A stretch of 64,000 bases of DNA from Nostocoides sp. (GCA_016716625.1 JADJVJ010000006.1:496001-560000); one strand, 5' to 3'; shown: positions 16,832 through 25,839, counted from the stretch's first letter. Translations and numbers: made by a program. The notes: generated from the sequence alone by a model not told the origin.

Positions 16832-17932
16832 TCAGAGCCGTCCGTCCCGGAAGGCCAGCATGGCCGCCTTGGACTTCGCGTCGGGGATGACGACGGACTG
16901 GCCGGCGATGGTGGGGGTCGCGCCCTTGACCACTGCGTGTCCGACCGCCCGAGGGCTGAGCCGGTAGGTCGCCGCGGCAAACGTGAGGACCTGCGCGGCA
17001 GTGAGATTGGTCTCGGAGTACTTCGAGACGATGGTGAGGGCCTTGGGAATCGAGCCCACCCCGGCAAGCTTGGCCTTGATCGCGATCGCGAGCATGAGGT
17101 CGCCCTGGTGGCGCGACCGGCCGAAGTCGCCGTCGGCGAGCGCCTTGCGCTCCCGCGCGTAGGCGAGCGCGGAGGTGCCGTTGAGGACCTGGCTGCCGGC
17201 CTTGAGGCGGACTCCACTCGCCGAGCCGCGGATCGCCTTGGGGATGGAGATCGGGATGCCTCCCCACTCGTTGACGATGCCCCGGAACCCCGAGAACCCG
17301 GTGGCGACGTACCCCTCGATGGGGAGCCGCGTGAGCGACTTCAATGCCTGGACCTGCGCGGGGCCGCCGGCACGGCTCCAGGCCGAGTTGATCTTGCCCT
17401 TACCGCCCCCGGGCAGGGCGACCCAGGTGTCCCGAGCCACGCCGAGAATCCCACCCCCGCCCTTACCGTCCATCCCAGCGATCTGCAGGGTGTCGGCTCT
17501 GGCGCCCTTGAGCGACTTGTTGGGGCGGGCGTCGATACCGAGGGCGACGACGAATCGTGGGTAGCGCCCGAGGGCGGCAGGCTTCTTCAAGGAAGGCCAC
17601 CAGCCGCCGACAACCTTCCATGTCGTCGTGCTGGCCGGGGCCGTGAGCAGGGTGAGGTCCTCCCCAGCGACGACGACCGCCGTCCGCTCCTTCTCCCAGA
17701 CCCCGGTGGTCGCCGTGGCCGTGATACCGGACGCCCCGGCATACAGGGTGGTCAGGACGGCGTGCATGCCCGCGTCACCGCCAATGAGGATCACCGGTGG
17801 TGTGGGAGTGGGGGTAGGCGTCGAAGCGGGAGCGGGGTTCACCGTGGTCGGCGCCGAGGACGGGCTCGGTTCGGTCCCGCTACAGGCTGCAACCAGGCTC
17901 GCCATCACGACCCCTATGAGGACGGAGCGCAT
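16832..17932 (-). CDS. LytR-CpsA-Psr family lipoprotein
   Basis: A 366-residue LCP protein, probably attaching wall polymers to peptidoglycan outside the cell. The N-terminus is a lipoprotein signal with lipobox LVAAC near residue 18; a Ser/Pro/Thr linker follows. The LCP domain occupies roughly residues 145-300. Conserved features are GRADTLQIAGMD (Arg and Asp), NEWGGIPISIP, and LAYARERKALADGDFGRSRHQ near 260-280 with its pyrophosphate-contacting arginines. Most LCP proteins have a TM anchor, so lipid anchoring is a less common layout. Start choice between GTG 17941 and ATG 17932 is uncertain. Confidence 0.87.
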   Translation of the reverse strand: MRSVLIGVVMASLVAACSGTEPSPSSAPTTVNPAPASTPTPTPTPPVILIGGDAGMHAVLTTLYAGASGITATATTGVWEKERTAVVVAGEDLTLLTAPASTTTWKVVGGWWPSLKKPAALGRYPRFVVALGIDARPNKSLKGARADTLQIAGMDGKGGGGILGVARDTWVALPGGGKGKINSAWSRAGGPAQVQALKSLTRLPIEGYVATGFSGFRGIVNEWGGIPISIPKAIRGSASGVRLKAGSQVLNGTSALAYARERKALADGDFGRSRHQGDLMLAIAIKAKLAGVGSIPKALTIVSKYSETNLTAAQVLTFAAATYRLSPRAVGHAVVKGATPTIAGQSVVIPDAKSKAAMLAFRDGRL

Positions 17933-17968
17933 AAACCTCACCGTATGTCGTGTGCCGGGCCCGCGCGG

Positions 17969-19168
17969 TCAGGCCTGGCCGATGGCCGCCTTGAGTTCGG
18001 TGAACCAGGGCACGGACGCGTCGAACTTCTTGTGGCCCTTGATCCGGGGGAACTCGACCGCCCGCAGTTCATCGCCGCGCTCCTCGTCGTGGCCGACGAC
18101 GCCGGAGACCCCAGCGAGGGCGGAGTCGACGGCCAGGTCGGTGCACTCCTTGATGAGCGCGAGGTCCTCGGCGTTGGATTTGGCCGACCGGGAGAAGTAG
18201 CCGGACTTCTGGACCATGGTCTTCTCGGCACCGAGGAGTTCGGCGAACTGCTTGGCGAACCAGGCGCCCGGGTTGACCTTGTCGAGCTGCACGTGGCCGA
18301 ACGGGTCGATCGGAACCTCCTGGCCTGCGGCCTTGAGCTCCTCGACGACCTCGGCGACGCCGGCGCCTTCGGAGAGGAAGATGTTGACGCAGCCGACCTC
18401 GTCCATGATGGCTTTGAGGCGGGCCGCCTCGGCCGCAATGTCGATGTGGGCCTCGGGTACGAAGACCGCGTGAACATCCCAGCTGCGTGGGTCGTTACCG
18501 ATGCCGGCCACGAATGCCTGCTCCCCCACCCAGGCGTGATAGCGGCGAGCGGTTTCGGCGGTGAGCCAGCCGCAGTTGCGTCCCATGACCTCATGAACGA
18601 TGAGCATCCGCGGGTTGGAGGAGTGCTCGGCAATGATGTTCTGCGCATAGATGCTGCCCTGTTCGGCGGCCGTCCAGGCGCCCAGGCTCTGCCGGATAGG
18701 GACAACGTCGTTGTCGATCGTCTTGGGCAGGCCCACGACGGTGAGTTCGTAGTTGTTGTCGTGGAGGTAGGCGGCGAGGTCCGCGGCGGTCGTGTTCGTG
18801 TCGTCACCGCCGATGGTGTGCAGCACGTCGACCCCATCCCTGGTCAGCTGTTCGGCGGCAACGTGCAGCGGGTTCTGGCCCTCCTGGACGAGCCCGCGCT
18901 TGACGCAGTCGGCGACGTTGGTGAGTTTGACCCGCGAATTCCCGATCGGGGAACCGCCGAACTCGCGGAGCCGGCCCGCATAGGCCCGGACCTCGTCGGT
19001 CACCTCGATGGAGTCCCCGCGAAGCAGCCCGGCATAGCCGTTGCGGTAGGCGATGATCCGCACGTCCGGTGCGACCTCGGTGTAGCGCTCGATGAGGTTG
19101 CCGACGGCGGTGGAGAGGCAGGGAGCGAGCCCCCCGGCGGTGAGCATGGCGACGGTGCGAACGGTCAT
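17969..19168 (-). CDS. pfp: Pyrophosphate-dependent 6-phosphofructokinase
   Basis: A 399-residue phosphofructokinase that should interconvert fructose 6-phosphate and fructose 1,6-bisphosphate using PPi. The donor is inferred from two positions: GGDDTN (Asp where ATP enzymes have Gly in GGDGS) and PKTIDND (Lys where ATP enzymes have Gly). Both are the classical PPi-type residues. EVMGRNCGW (about 190) contacts the sugar phosphate. The reversible PPi reaction serves both glycolysis and gluconeogenesis. It lies just downstream of lysC (61 bases) on the same strand; no functional link is evident. It pairs conceptually with the PPi-PEPCK-like gene at 33357. Confidence 0.92.
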   Translation of the reverse strand: MTVRTVAMLTAGGLAPCLSTAVGNLIERYTEVAPDVRIIAYRNGYAGLLRGDSIEVTDEVRAYAGRLREFGGSPIGNSRVKLTNVADCVKRGLVQEGQNPLHVAAEQLTRDGVDVLHTIGGDDTNTTAADLAAYLHDNNYELTVVGLPKTIDNDVVPIRQSLGAWTAAEQGSIYAQNIIAEHSSNPRMLIVHEVMGRNCGWLTAETARRYHAWVGEQAFVAGIGNDPRSWDVHAVFVPEAHIDIAAEAARLKAIMDEVGCVNIFLSEGAGVAEVVEELKAAGQEVPIDPFGHVQLDKVNPGAWFAKQFAELLGAEKTMVQKSGYFSRSAKSNAEDLALIKECTDLAVDSALAGVSGVVGHDEERGDELRAVEFPRIKGHKKFDASVPWFTELKAAIGQA

Positions 19169-19229
19169 GCCATCAGCCTAGCCAGAGCTGGTGGTGTGCC
19201 GTGAGGCCCGTCCGGGGCGAGATGCCGAC

Positions 19230-19751
19230 TTAGCGGCCGGTCCCGCCGTAGACGACGGCCTCACCGGACTCCGAGTCCAGCCCGAACGCGGTGTGAACTG
19301 CCTTGACCGCGTCGGCGAGGCGCTCTTCGCGGGTGATGACGGAGATCCGGATCTCCGAGGTGGAGATCATCTCGACGTTGATCCCGGCATCCGCGAGCGC
19401 CTTGAAGAAGGTCGCCGAGACCCCGGTGTTGGTCCGCATCCCGGCGCCGACGAGGGAGAGCTTGCCGATCTGGTCGTCGAAGATCACCGAGTGGAAACCG
19501 ACGGTCTCCTTGATCGTCTCGAGCGCCTGCAGGGCCGCTCGCCCGTCACCCTTGGGCAGGGTGAAGGAGATGTCGGTGAGCCCGGTCTCCACGGCCGAAA
19601 CGTTCTGGACGATCATGTCGATGTTGAGGCCCGCCCGCGCCACCGCCTCGAAGATGGCAGCCGCCATCCCGGTGCGGTCCGGAACTCCGACGATGGTGAC
19701 CTTGGCCTCGCCGTTGTCGTGGGCCACCCCGGCGATGATCGGTGCTTCCAC
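19230..19751 (-). CDS. Aspartate kinase beta subunit (internal start)
   Basis: In-frame internal translation start inside lysC. GAAGGAG lies five bases before GTG at 19751, a near-ideal ribosome-binding site within coding sequence. The predicted product is 173 residues and contains both ACT regulatory domains, close to the 172-residue LysC-beta of Corynebacterium glutamicum. An alpha2beta2 feedback-regulated enzyme is therefore likely. The site is seen in the sequence; expression is inferred. Confidence 0.65.
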   Translation of the reverse strand: MEAPIIAGVAHDNGEAKVTIVGVPDRTGMAAAIFEAVARAGLNIDMIVQNVSAVETGLTDISFTLPKGDGRAALQALETIKETVGFHSVIFDDQIGKLSLVGAGMRTNTGVSATFFKALADAGINVEMISTSEIRISVITREERLADAVKAVHTAFGLDSESGEAVVYGGTGR

Positions 19752-20498
19752 GGCTTCTCCTTCGGTGAGGTCGGCAACGATCGTGCCGGGCTTGTCGGTG
19801 AATGTCGAACGGACGTGGATCGGGATGCCGAAGCGGCGGGCATACTCAACGCAGCGTAGGTGCAGGATCTTGCTTCCGGCAGCGGCGAGTTCGAGCATCT
19901 CCTCACCGCTGATCCGGTCGAGCTTGGTGGCCCGCCGGCAGATCCGAGGGTCCGCGGTGAAGACCCCGTCGACGTCGGAGTAGATCTCACACACCTCGGC
20001 GCGCAGGGCCGCAGCGAGCGCGACCGCGGTGGTGTCCGAGCCGCCGCGGCCGAGGGTGGTGATCTCCTTGGTGTCCTGGCTGACCCCCTGGAACCCGGCG
20101 ACGATGACGACGTGCCCATCGGCGAGGGCCTGAGTGATCCGGCCCGGTGTCACGTCGATGATCTTGGCCTTGCCGTGCTCGGCGTCGGTGATGACGCCTG
20201 CTTGCGAGCCGGTGAACGAGCGCGCCGAGAAGCCTAGGTCGTTGATCGCCATCGCGACCAGGGCCATGGAGATCCGCTCCCCGGCGGTCATGAGCATGTC
20301 GAGCTCACGTGGCGGCGGCAGCGGGCTGACCTCCTTGGCGAGGTCGAGGAGTTCGTCGGTGGTATCGCCCATCGCGGAGACCACGACGCACACGTCGTGA
20401 CCGGCCCTTTTGGTCTCGCTGATCCGTTGGGCGACCCGCTTGATGCCATCGGCATCGGCGAGGGAGGACCCGCCGTACTTCTGAACGACGATCGTCAC
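19230..20498 (-). CDS. lysC: Aspartate kinase
   Basis: A 422-residue aspartokinase (alpha subunit), first step to lysine, methionine, threonine and diaminopimelate. It starts with VQKYGGSSLAD (substrate/ATP site), has TLGRGGSDTTA near 150, and two ACT domains fill the C-terminal 160 residues. As in Corynebacterium, an internal start at GTG 19751 should yield a beta subunit. The usual downstream asd gene is absent: pfp follows instead. Upstream is DUF5063-recR, the normal actinobacterial neighbour. Confidence 0.96.
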   Translation of the reverse strand: MTIVVQKYGGSSLADADGIKRVAQRISETKRAGHDVCVVVSAMGDTTDELLDLAKEVSPLPPPRELDMLMTAGERISMALVAMAINDLGFSARSFTGSQAGVITDAEHGKAKIIDVTPGRITQALADGHVVIVAGFQGVSQDTKEITTLGRGGSDTTAVALAAALRAEVCEIYSDVDGVFTADPRICRRATKLDRISGEEMLELAAAGSKILHLRCVEYARRFGIPIHVRSTFTDKPGTIVADLTEGEAVEAPIIAGVAHDNGEAKVTIVGVPDRTGMAAAIFEAVARAGLNIDMIVQNVSAVETGLTDISFTLPKGDGRAALQALETIKETVGFHSVIFDDQIGKLSLVGAGMRTNTGVSATFFKALADAGINVEMISTSEIRISVITREERLADAVKAVHTAFGLDSESGEAVVYGGTGR

Positions 20499-20618
20499 TG
20501 TGCGAACTTCTTTCGGACTCTTCCCGGCTCACCCGCGGCTGCGGTGAGCCAGCGGCCACTGTATCGAGGTGCGCTCCGCCCCCGACTTCCGCGCCCGTAT
20601 GCCGGAAGGTACCCGCGG

Positions 20619-21191
20619 TTAGGGGTGGAGCGCGTCGAACTCGGCTTCGGCGACCGCGTCCTCATCGGCATCGAGCCGCACGTGGGCGACGATGCCGTGC
20701 AGGACTCGAAGGGCCATGGCGGAGCGCTCCCCCCAGGACGACAGATAGCTGAACTGCCACCACCACAGGGCCTCCACGATCCGGCCGGCGTCGTAGTGCT
20801 GCAGCCCGTGCGCGAGCGCCGAGGTGGTGTCGACGAGGTCGTTGACGAGCGATCCCGAGGTGACCTCGGCGGTGGTGACCGGGTCGACGAGGTCGGCATA
20901 GTCGTCGACACCGTCGAAGAGGTTGGCCAGGTTCTCGCGGAGGGCGTCGAGTTCGGGGTCCGGGCCGGGGTCGGGTTCGAAGCGCTCGTCGGGTACGAAA
21001 TCCTCGACAGCCCCAAGCCGGGCCCCGGTCACGAGGATCTGGCTCGTCGCGAGCAGGAGCACGGAGAGCGCCGAGTCGGTCGTCACACCGGCGGCAACCT
21101 CAGTGACCGAGGAGATGAACGTGCGTGCCTCGGCGGCGGTGTACTGGGCCAGTGCGGCTTCGGATCCGGCCGCCTCGGAATGTTCAGGCAT
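20619..21191 (-). CDS. DUF5063 protein
   Basis: A 190-residue acidic protein of the DUF5063 family, found beside recR in many actinobacteria. The sequence is helical, with a DYADLVDP stretch (about 99) and EALWWWQFSYLSSWGERSAMA near 145-165 containing the conserved tryptophans. No catalytic motif is recognised and the function is unknown. Its start overlaps the recR stop by 8 bases, so it is co-translated with recR. It lies 120 bases upstream of lysC. Confidence 0.8.
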   Translation of the reverse strand: MPEHSEAAGSEAALAQYTAAEARTFISSVTEVAAGVTTDSALSVLLLATSQILVTGARLGAVEDFVPDERFEPDPGPDPELDALRENLANLFDGVDDYADLVDPVTTAEVTSGSLVNDLVDTTSALAHGLQHYDAGRIVEALWWWQFSYLSSWGERSAMALRVLHGIVAHVRLDADEDAVAEAEFDALHP

Positions 21192-21783
21192 TGAGCAACC
21201 TCCTGCCCTCGAACGCCCTCCCGAGCGTCACCTCGTCGGCATACTCGAGGTCACCGCCGACGGGGAGTCCGCTCGCGAGCCGGGTGACCTTGACCCCGAC
21301 CCCCTTGAGCAACCGCGAGAGGTATGCGGCCGTGGCCTCACCCTCAAGGTTGGGGTCGGTGGCGATGATGACTTCTTCGATGCCGCTGTCGGAGAGCCGG
21401 GCGACGAGCTCCCGGATGTGCAGGTCGTCGGGACCGATGCCGTCGATGGGGCTGATCGCACCGCCGAGGACGTGGTAGCGGCCACGGAACTCACGGGTGC
21501 GTTCGATGGCGACGACGTCCTTGGGCTCCTCGACGACGCACAGGGCGCTCTGGTCGCGGCGAGGGTCCAGACAGATACGGCAGCGCTCGGCCTCGGCGAC
21601 GTTGAAGCACTCGGCGCAGAACCGGACCCGCTCTTTGACCGCCGCGAGTGCCCCGGTGAGCCGTTCGACATCGGCCGGGTCGGCGGTGAGTAGGTGGAAG
21701 GCGATCCGCTGGGCGCTCTTCGGTCCCACGCCGGGGAGCCGACCGAGTTCGTCGATCAGGTCCTGGACGGCGCCTTCATACAC
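21184..21783 (-). CDS. recR: Recombination mediator RecR
   Basis: A 199-residue RecR, a ring-forming RecF-pathway loader for RecA. The N-terminal helix-hairpin-helix is LPGVGPKSAQRIA (about 15-27). The C4 zinc finger is CAECFN-x8-C-x2-C (about 56-72). The Toprim domain begins ALCVVEEPKDV (about 80) and includes ATDPNLEGEATA (about 141). Complete and typical in length. Followed by DUF5063 (8-base overlap); preceded by a copper-chaperone-like gene on the same strand. Confidence 0.97.
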   Translation of the reverse strand: MYEGAVQDLIDELGRLPGVGPKSAQRIAFHLLTADPADVERLTGALAAVKERVRFCAECFNVAEAERCRICLDPRRDQSALCVVEEPKDVVAIERTREFRGRYHVLGGAISPIDGIGPDDLHIRELVARLSDSGIEEVIIATDPNLEGEATAAYLSRLLKGVGVKVTRLASGLPVGGDLEYADEVTLGRAFEGRRLLNA

Positions 21784-21835
21784 ACCGTGAGCCTATGCCC
21801 TCGCGCCGATGACCGGGAGGTCTGCCGCGCCCGGG

Positions 21836-22051
21836 TCAGCGGAGTGCGTATCCGCCGGCCTCCTCCAGGGCCGCAGCGACCTCCTCGGTCGTCACCGCGC
21901 GGTCGCCGGTGACCGTGATGACCGACTCTCCGCCGGCGTGCACGTCCACGCCGACCTCGTGCACGCCATCGAGGGCGGACAACTCATCGATGACGGCATT
22001 GCCGCAGTGGCCGCAGGTGAGGCCGGTGGCGTGGAAGACCTGAGATTCCAT
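21836..22051 (-). CDS. Heavy-metal-associated domain protein (CopZ-like)
   Basis: A 71-residue single HMA domain. The metal-binding loop is GLTCGHCGNAV (CxxC near residues 13-16), followed by the classic beta-alpha-beta-beta-alpha-beta pattern. It probably carries Cu(I) or a similar soft metal in the cytosol. No P-type ATPase or CsoR is visible nearby, so its partner is elsewhere. ATG at 22051 is chosen because a longer upstream frame has no similarity and runs into plsC. Confidence 0.88.
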   Translation of the reverse strand: MESQVFHATGLTCGHCGNAVIDELSALDGVHEVGVDVHAGGESVITVTGDRAVTTEEVAAALEEAGGYALR

Positions 22052-22073
22052 GGCGGTGCGTTCTCTTTTCTGT

Positions 22074-22766
22074 TCAGATCCCAACAGCCGCGCCGGTGGA
22101 CTCCGGCGGCAGCTCGTTGAACGTATCGGCCCGCTCCTGGCCGGAGAGGGCAGCAATGGCGGTCATGACCTCGTCGGTGAGGAGGCGGCGCGCCCGCCCC
22201 GCGGGCATGACGGCATACGGTTCGGGCGAAATCGGTCGGCCGAAGGCAATGGTGACCCCAGCCAGCCTCGGGAACCGGGCACCCACCGGCTGCACCTCGT
22301 CCGTGCCGACAATGCCGACCGGCACGACGGGCACACCTGCGACGAGGGAGAGCCACGCGACCCCGGTGCGGCCCCGATAGAGCCTTCCGTCCCGTGACCG
22401 GGTGCCTTCGGGATAGATGCCGAAGGCCCGGCCCTCGCGGAGCACCGCCAGGGCCGCGTCCAGGGACTCCTGCGCCGCGCGCGAGGAGTGTCGGTTGACG
22501 GGTATGGCGTCGGCACCCTCGAAGAAGCCCCGCCGGATGGCCCCGCCAACACCCTCGCCGGTGAAATATTCGGCCTTGGCGAGGAAGCTCACCGGCCGCG
22601 GGGAGGCGATGGGGATGGCGAAGGAGTCGATGAAGGAGAGGTGGTTGCTCGCGATGATGACGCCGCCGACCGCCGGGACATTGTCGCGCCCGACGATTCG
22701 GGGACGCCAGAGGCCCTTGGCGACCGGGACCACGAGCGCCCGGCCGAACTGGTAGGTAAGGCTCAC
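22074..22766 (-). CDS. plsC: 1-acyl-glycerol-3-phosphate acyltransferase
   Basis: A 230-residue PlsC-family acyltransferase that should convert lysophosphatidate to phosphatidate at the membrane. The acyltransferase motif NHLSFID (NHxxxxD, about 41-47) is intact. Motif III YPEGTRSRDG lies near 118-127 and a GVPVVPVGI strand near 144. Its start overlaps the dnaX stop by 4 bases. There are several PlsC paralogues in actinobacteria, so the exact acceptor is unproved. Confidence 0.9.
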   Translation of the reverse strand: MSLTYQFGRALVVPVAKGLWRPRIVGRDNVPAVGGVIIASNHLSFIDSFAIPIASPRPVSFLAKAEYFTGEGVGGAIRRGFFEGADAIPVNRHSSRAAQESLDAALAVLREGRAFGIYPEGTRSRDGRLYRGRTGVAWLSLVAGVPVVPVGIVGTDEVQPVGARFPRLAGVTIAFGRPISPEPYAVMPAGRARRLLTDEVMTAIAALSGQERADTFNELPPESTGAAVGI

Positions 22767-24916
22767 GAAGTCTCCTCGGAGAGCACCGTGCCGCCGAGAA
22801 GACGCTCCACCACGGGCACCCCCGCATCGGCGAGCTCGTCGATGGACTCGTCGTCCTCGGACACCGCCGAGTCGTCGATGACGTGCGGCTCGGGCTCTGG
22901 CGTCGGGTCGGCCGCTGCGTCAGTCCGCGAGGACGGCAGCGGGGCGGAGGCCCAGGCGGGGGCGCTCTGTGCGGGAGGGGGATTGGCTCCCCAGGATCCG
23001 GGCTCATCGACGAAGCTGCGGCCTGGGGTCGGCGCGGCCGACCCGACCGCTGGCGCAGTCGTCGAAACGGTGGGCGGGGTGGGCGGGGTGGGCGGCTGGG
23101 CCTGCACGGGAGTAGGGGTCGGGGATCCCCAGGCAGGCTCGGATCCCCAGGCGGGGGCGGAGGCCTCCGGGCGGCGGCGCGGGGCCGAGGCGGGATCTTC
23201 GGTCGAGACGGCCTCGACCCTGGCGTCGAGCCCCAGCGCGTCGATGAGGGCTTGGCGCACGTACTCGCCGTGCTGGCCGCGGCGGAAGGTCTCGGCTAGG
23301 CCGCTGGTCGCGATACCGATGAGCACGCGCTCGCCGTTGAAGTCGAGGATCTGGGCGTGCTCGGAGAGGAAGGTCCAGGTGACCCGCCGACGCTCGAAGA
23401 CCCGGGCGAGGATGTCCGGCCAATGCCGGCGCAGGGCGGCGGTGTCCAGGGCACCGGGTGCTGATGAGACCACCGGCTCGACGGGTGCGGGGGCCTCCGC
23501 CGGCTTGCTGGTCTGAATCGGGGCCGGGGCTGTGCCGGGCGCGGGGGCCACCGGGGCCGCCGGGGCCGCCGGGGCCGCCGGGGCAGCCGGGGCAGCCGGG
23601 GCCGCCGGGGGCAGGCCCACCTCGACCGGTTCCTCGTGCTCCGGCACGGCCGGGATCTGTGGGGTGACCGCGGGGGTGACCTGGACGGGACGCACAGCCG
23701 CCGGGGCGGGTGGAGCAACCGCCGGGGCGGGCGGTGCCGGCGCCGGGATGGGCCCCCCCGCCGCAAGGCGACGTTCGATGCGGTCGAGGCGCGCGGCATA
23801 CCCGCTCTCGCCGACGGCGCCCGGGAGGAGGATGCGCGCGGCGATGAGCTCGAGCTGGAGGCGCGGGGAGGTCGCACCGGACATCTCGGTCAGGCCGGCG
23901 TTGGCGATATCGGCCGCGCGGGACAACGCTGCGGAGCCAAACGCTGCCGCCTGGGTACGCATCCGCTCGAACTGGTCTGGGGGCAGGTGCCGCAGGACCG
24001 CACCGGCCCCACCGGGCACCGCGGCCACGATGACGAGGTCCCGGAGCCGTTCGAGGAGGTCCTCGACGAAGCGCCGAGGATCAAGCCCGGTCTCGATGAC
24101 CTTGTCGATGGCGGTGAAGACCCCGCCCCCGTCGGCCGCGGCCATCGCATCGATCGTCGCGTCGAGGAGTTCGCCGTCGGTGAAGCCGAGGAGCGCAGCC
24201 GCCGACTCGTAGGTGAGCCCCTCGACCCCGGATCCGGCAATGAGCTGGTCGAGCACCGAGAGCGAGTCGCGCACCGAACCGCCGCCGGCCCGCACGACGA
24301 AGGAGAGCACCCCCGGAGCCACCGCGACGCCCTCACGCGCACAGAGGTCCTCCATGTAACTCTGTAGCCGCGCGGGCGGGACCAGCCGGAAGGGGTAATG
24401 ATGCGTCCGGGAGCGGATCGTGCCGATGACCTTCTCCGGCTCGGTCGTGGCGAAGACGAACTTCACGTGCTCCGGCGGCTCCTCGACGATCTTGAGCAGG
24501 GCGTTGAAGCCCTGCGGGGTCACCATGTGCGCCTCGTCGATGATGTAGATCTTGTAGCGGCTCTGCGCCGGCCCGTAACTCGCTCGCTCGCGGAGGTCTC
24601 GGGCATCGTCGACGCCACCGTGCGAGGCGGCGTCGATCTCGATGACGTCGACGGTGCCGGCGCCGCCGCGGGCAAGTGCCACGCACGACTCACACGTGCC
24701 ACACGGCTGCGGCGTCGGACCTTGCTCACAGTTGAGGCAGCGGGCGAGGATCCGCGCGCTCGTGGTCTTGCCACACCCACGCGGTCCGCTGAACAGGTAC
24801 GCGTGATTGACCCGGCCGGTCCGCAGGGCCTGCATCAGCGGCTCGGTGACGTGCTCCTGACCGATCACGTCGGCGAAGGTCTCCGGGCGGTACCGGCGGT
24901 ACAGCGCGATGCTCAC
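22763..24916 (-). CDS. dnaX: DNA polymerase III subunits gamma/tau
   Basis: A 717-residue clamp-loader ATPase. It starts with SIALYRRYRPETFADVIGQ, has Walker A GPRGCGKTT (about 43-51), the zinc module C-x8-C-x2-C-x2-C (about 64-79), Walker B DEAHM (about 126) and the SRC-equivalent IRSRTHH. A long Ala/Pro-rich linker (about 430-480) is encoded by a 9-bp tandem repeat at 23551-23613. The tau-like C-terminus follows. No A-rich slippage signal was seen, so a frameshifted gamma form is not expected. GTG at 24916 gives the conserved N-terminus. Confidence 0.95.
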   Translation of the reverse strand: MSIALYRRYRPETFADVIGQEHVTEPLMQALRTGRVNHAYLFSGPRGCGKTTSARILARCLNCEQGPTPQPCGTCESCVALARGGAGTVDVIEIDAASHGGVDDARDLRERASYGPAQSRYKIYIIDEAHMVTPQGFNALLKIVEEPPEHVKFVFATTEPEKVIGTIRSRTHHYPFRLVPPARLQSYMEDLCAREGVAVAPGVLSFVVRAGGGSVRDSLSVLDQLIAGSGVEGLTYESAAALLGFTDGELLDATIDAMAAADGGGVFTAIDKVIETGLDPRRFVEDLLERLRDLVIVAAVPGGAGAVLRHLPPDQFERMRTQAAAFGSAALSRAADIANAGLTEMSGATSPRLQLELIAARILLPGAVGESGYAARLDRIERRLAAGGPIPAPAPPAPAVAPPAPAAVRPVQVTPAVTPQIPAVPEHEEPVEVGLPPAAPAAPAAPAAPAAPAAPVAPAPGTAPAPIQTSKPAEAPAPVEPVVSSAPGALDTAALRRHWPDILARVFERRRVTWTFLSEHAQILDFNGERVLIGIATSGLAETFRRGQHGEYVRQALIDALGLDARVEAVSTEDPASAPRRRPEASAPAWGSEPAWGSPTPTPVQAQPPTPPTPPTVSTTAPAVGSAAPTPGRSFVDEPGSWGANPPPAQSAPAWASAPLPSSRTDAAADPTPEPEPHVIDDSAVSEDDESIDELADAGVPVVERLLGGTVLSEETS
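23551..23613. repeat. 9-bp tandem repeat in dnaX linker
   Basis: About six to seven units of GGGGCCGCC, some GGGGCAGCC, encode an Ala-Ala-Pro repeat in the linker of DnaX. Copy number may vary between strains by slippage. Confidence 0.8.
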
Positions 24917-24998
24917 CCCACGCACCCTAGTCGCGTGCGCCGACATCGGGTATGCCGTGCCCGCTCGGCGGGCGCGGGACGAGGTGGCCGCCCCGACG

Positions 24999-25011
24999 TA
25001 GGCTGCTCCCT
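24999..25011 (+). promoter_or_regulatory. Putative leaderless -10 for the DsbA-like gene
   Basis: TAGGCT at 24999-25004 lies seven bases before ATG 25012, with no ribosome-binding site in between. Geometry only. Confidence 0.4.
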
Positions 25012-25839
25012 ATGCGTATCGACGTCTGGTTCGACCTCGTCTGTCCCTTCTGCCACCTCGGGAAACGCCGGCTCGAACTGGCCCTCGCAGACTTCGAGCA
25101 TGGCGAGGAGTTCGACGTCGTCTGGCACTCCTACGAGCTCGACCGCAGTGCCCCGGCGGTGCAGGACGGTGAGGTCGTCGACCGGGTGGCCGCAAAGTAC
25201 GGCGTGTCCCGGGAGCAGATGGTCGCCACCCATGAACACATGGCGTCCGAGGCCGCCGAGCTCGGACTGGACTTCCAGTGGGAGCGTCTCGTCGGCGGGA
25301 GCAGCTACAACGCCCACCGGCTCCTGCACCTCGCCCGGAGCAAGGGGCACGGCCAGGGCGAACAGGTCATGGACCGTTTGATGCGCGGATGGTTCTCCGA
25401 GGGAGCAGCCCTGGGCGACGAGGACACCCTCGTTCGGCTCGGTGAGGAGGCGGGGCTGGACGCGCACGACATACGGGAACTGCTGGCAGGGGACGATTTC
25501 GGCATCGACGTGCGCACCGATGAGGCGGTGGCCAGCCAGATCGGCATTACAGCCGTCCCGACGTTCGTCTTCGACCAGAAGTATGCCGTCCAAGGCGCCC
25601 AGCCGGTCGACATCATCGTCAATGCGCTGCGACACACCTTTGAGGACCGCGGCAACCCGGCGACGCCTCCGGCCCAAGGAGGCGGGTGCGCGGGCGGATG
25701 CTGTGGCGGCGGAGGTTGCGGTGGCGCCCAGGACGAGGCGAACGGTGAGGCCGCCGAGTGCGGCGAGGGACAAGGCTGCGGCGACCTCTGCGGCACCCGC
25801 ACGCCTGACCCAGCCTCTGCTAGCACCCCGCACCCCTGA
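25012..25839 (+). CDS. DsbA/FrnE-family oxidoreductase with Cys-rich tail
   Basis: A 275-residue FrnE-like thioredoxin-fold protein without a signal peptide, so cytosolic. The active site CPFC lies at about residues 12-15, and the cis-Pro region is ITAVPTFVFD (about 180-189). After residue 220 an unusual Gly/Cys-rich tail contains at least seven cysteines (GGCAGGCCGGGGCGG, then CGEGQGCGDLC), resembling metal-binding tails. The last dozen codons and the stop TGA lie inside repeat copy 2, so the C-terminus may have been rewritten by that element. It is divergent from dnaX with 95 bases between starts. Confidence 0.85.
   Translation: MRIDVWFDLVCPFCHLGKRRLELALADFEHGEEFDVVWHSYELDRSAPAVQDGEVVDRVAAKYGVSREQMVATHEHMASEAAELGLDFQWERLVGGSSYNAHRLLHLARSKGHGQGEQVMDRLMRGWFSEGAALGDEDTLVRLGEEAGLDAHDIRELLAGDDFGIDVRTDEAVASQIGITAVPTFVFDQKYAVQGAQPVDIIVNALRHTFEDRGNPATPPAQGGGCAGGCCGGGGCGGAQDEANGEAAECGEGQGCGDLCGTRTPDPASASTPHP

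Noticed and set aside
16937..19204. 755-residue open frame on the plus strand
   Set aside because: Antisense to the LCP and phosphofructokinase genes; no recognisable domains.
23521..23620. Possible programmed frameshift site for DnaX gamma
   Set aside because: Only a 9-bp Ala/Pro repeat is present; there is no A-rich slippery heptamer.
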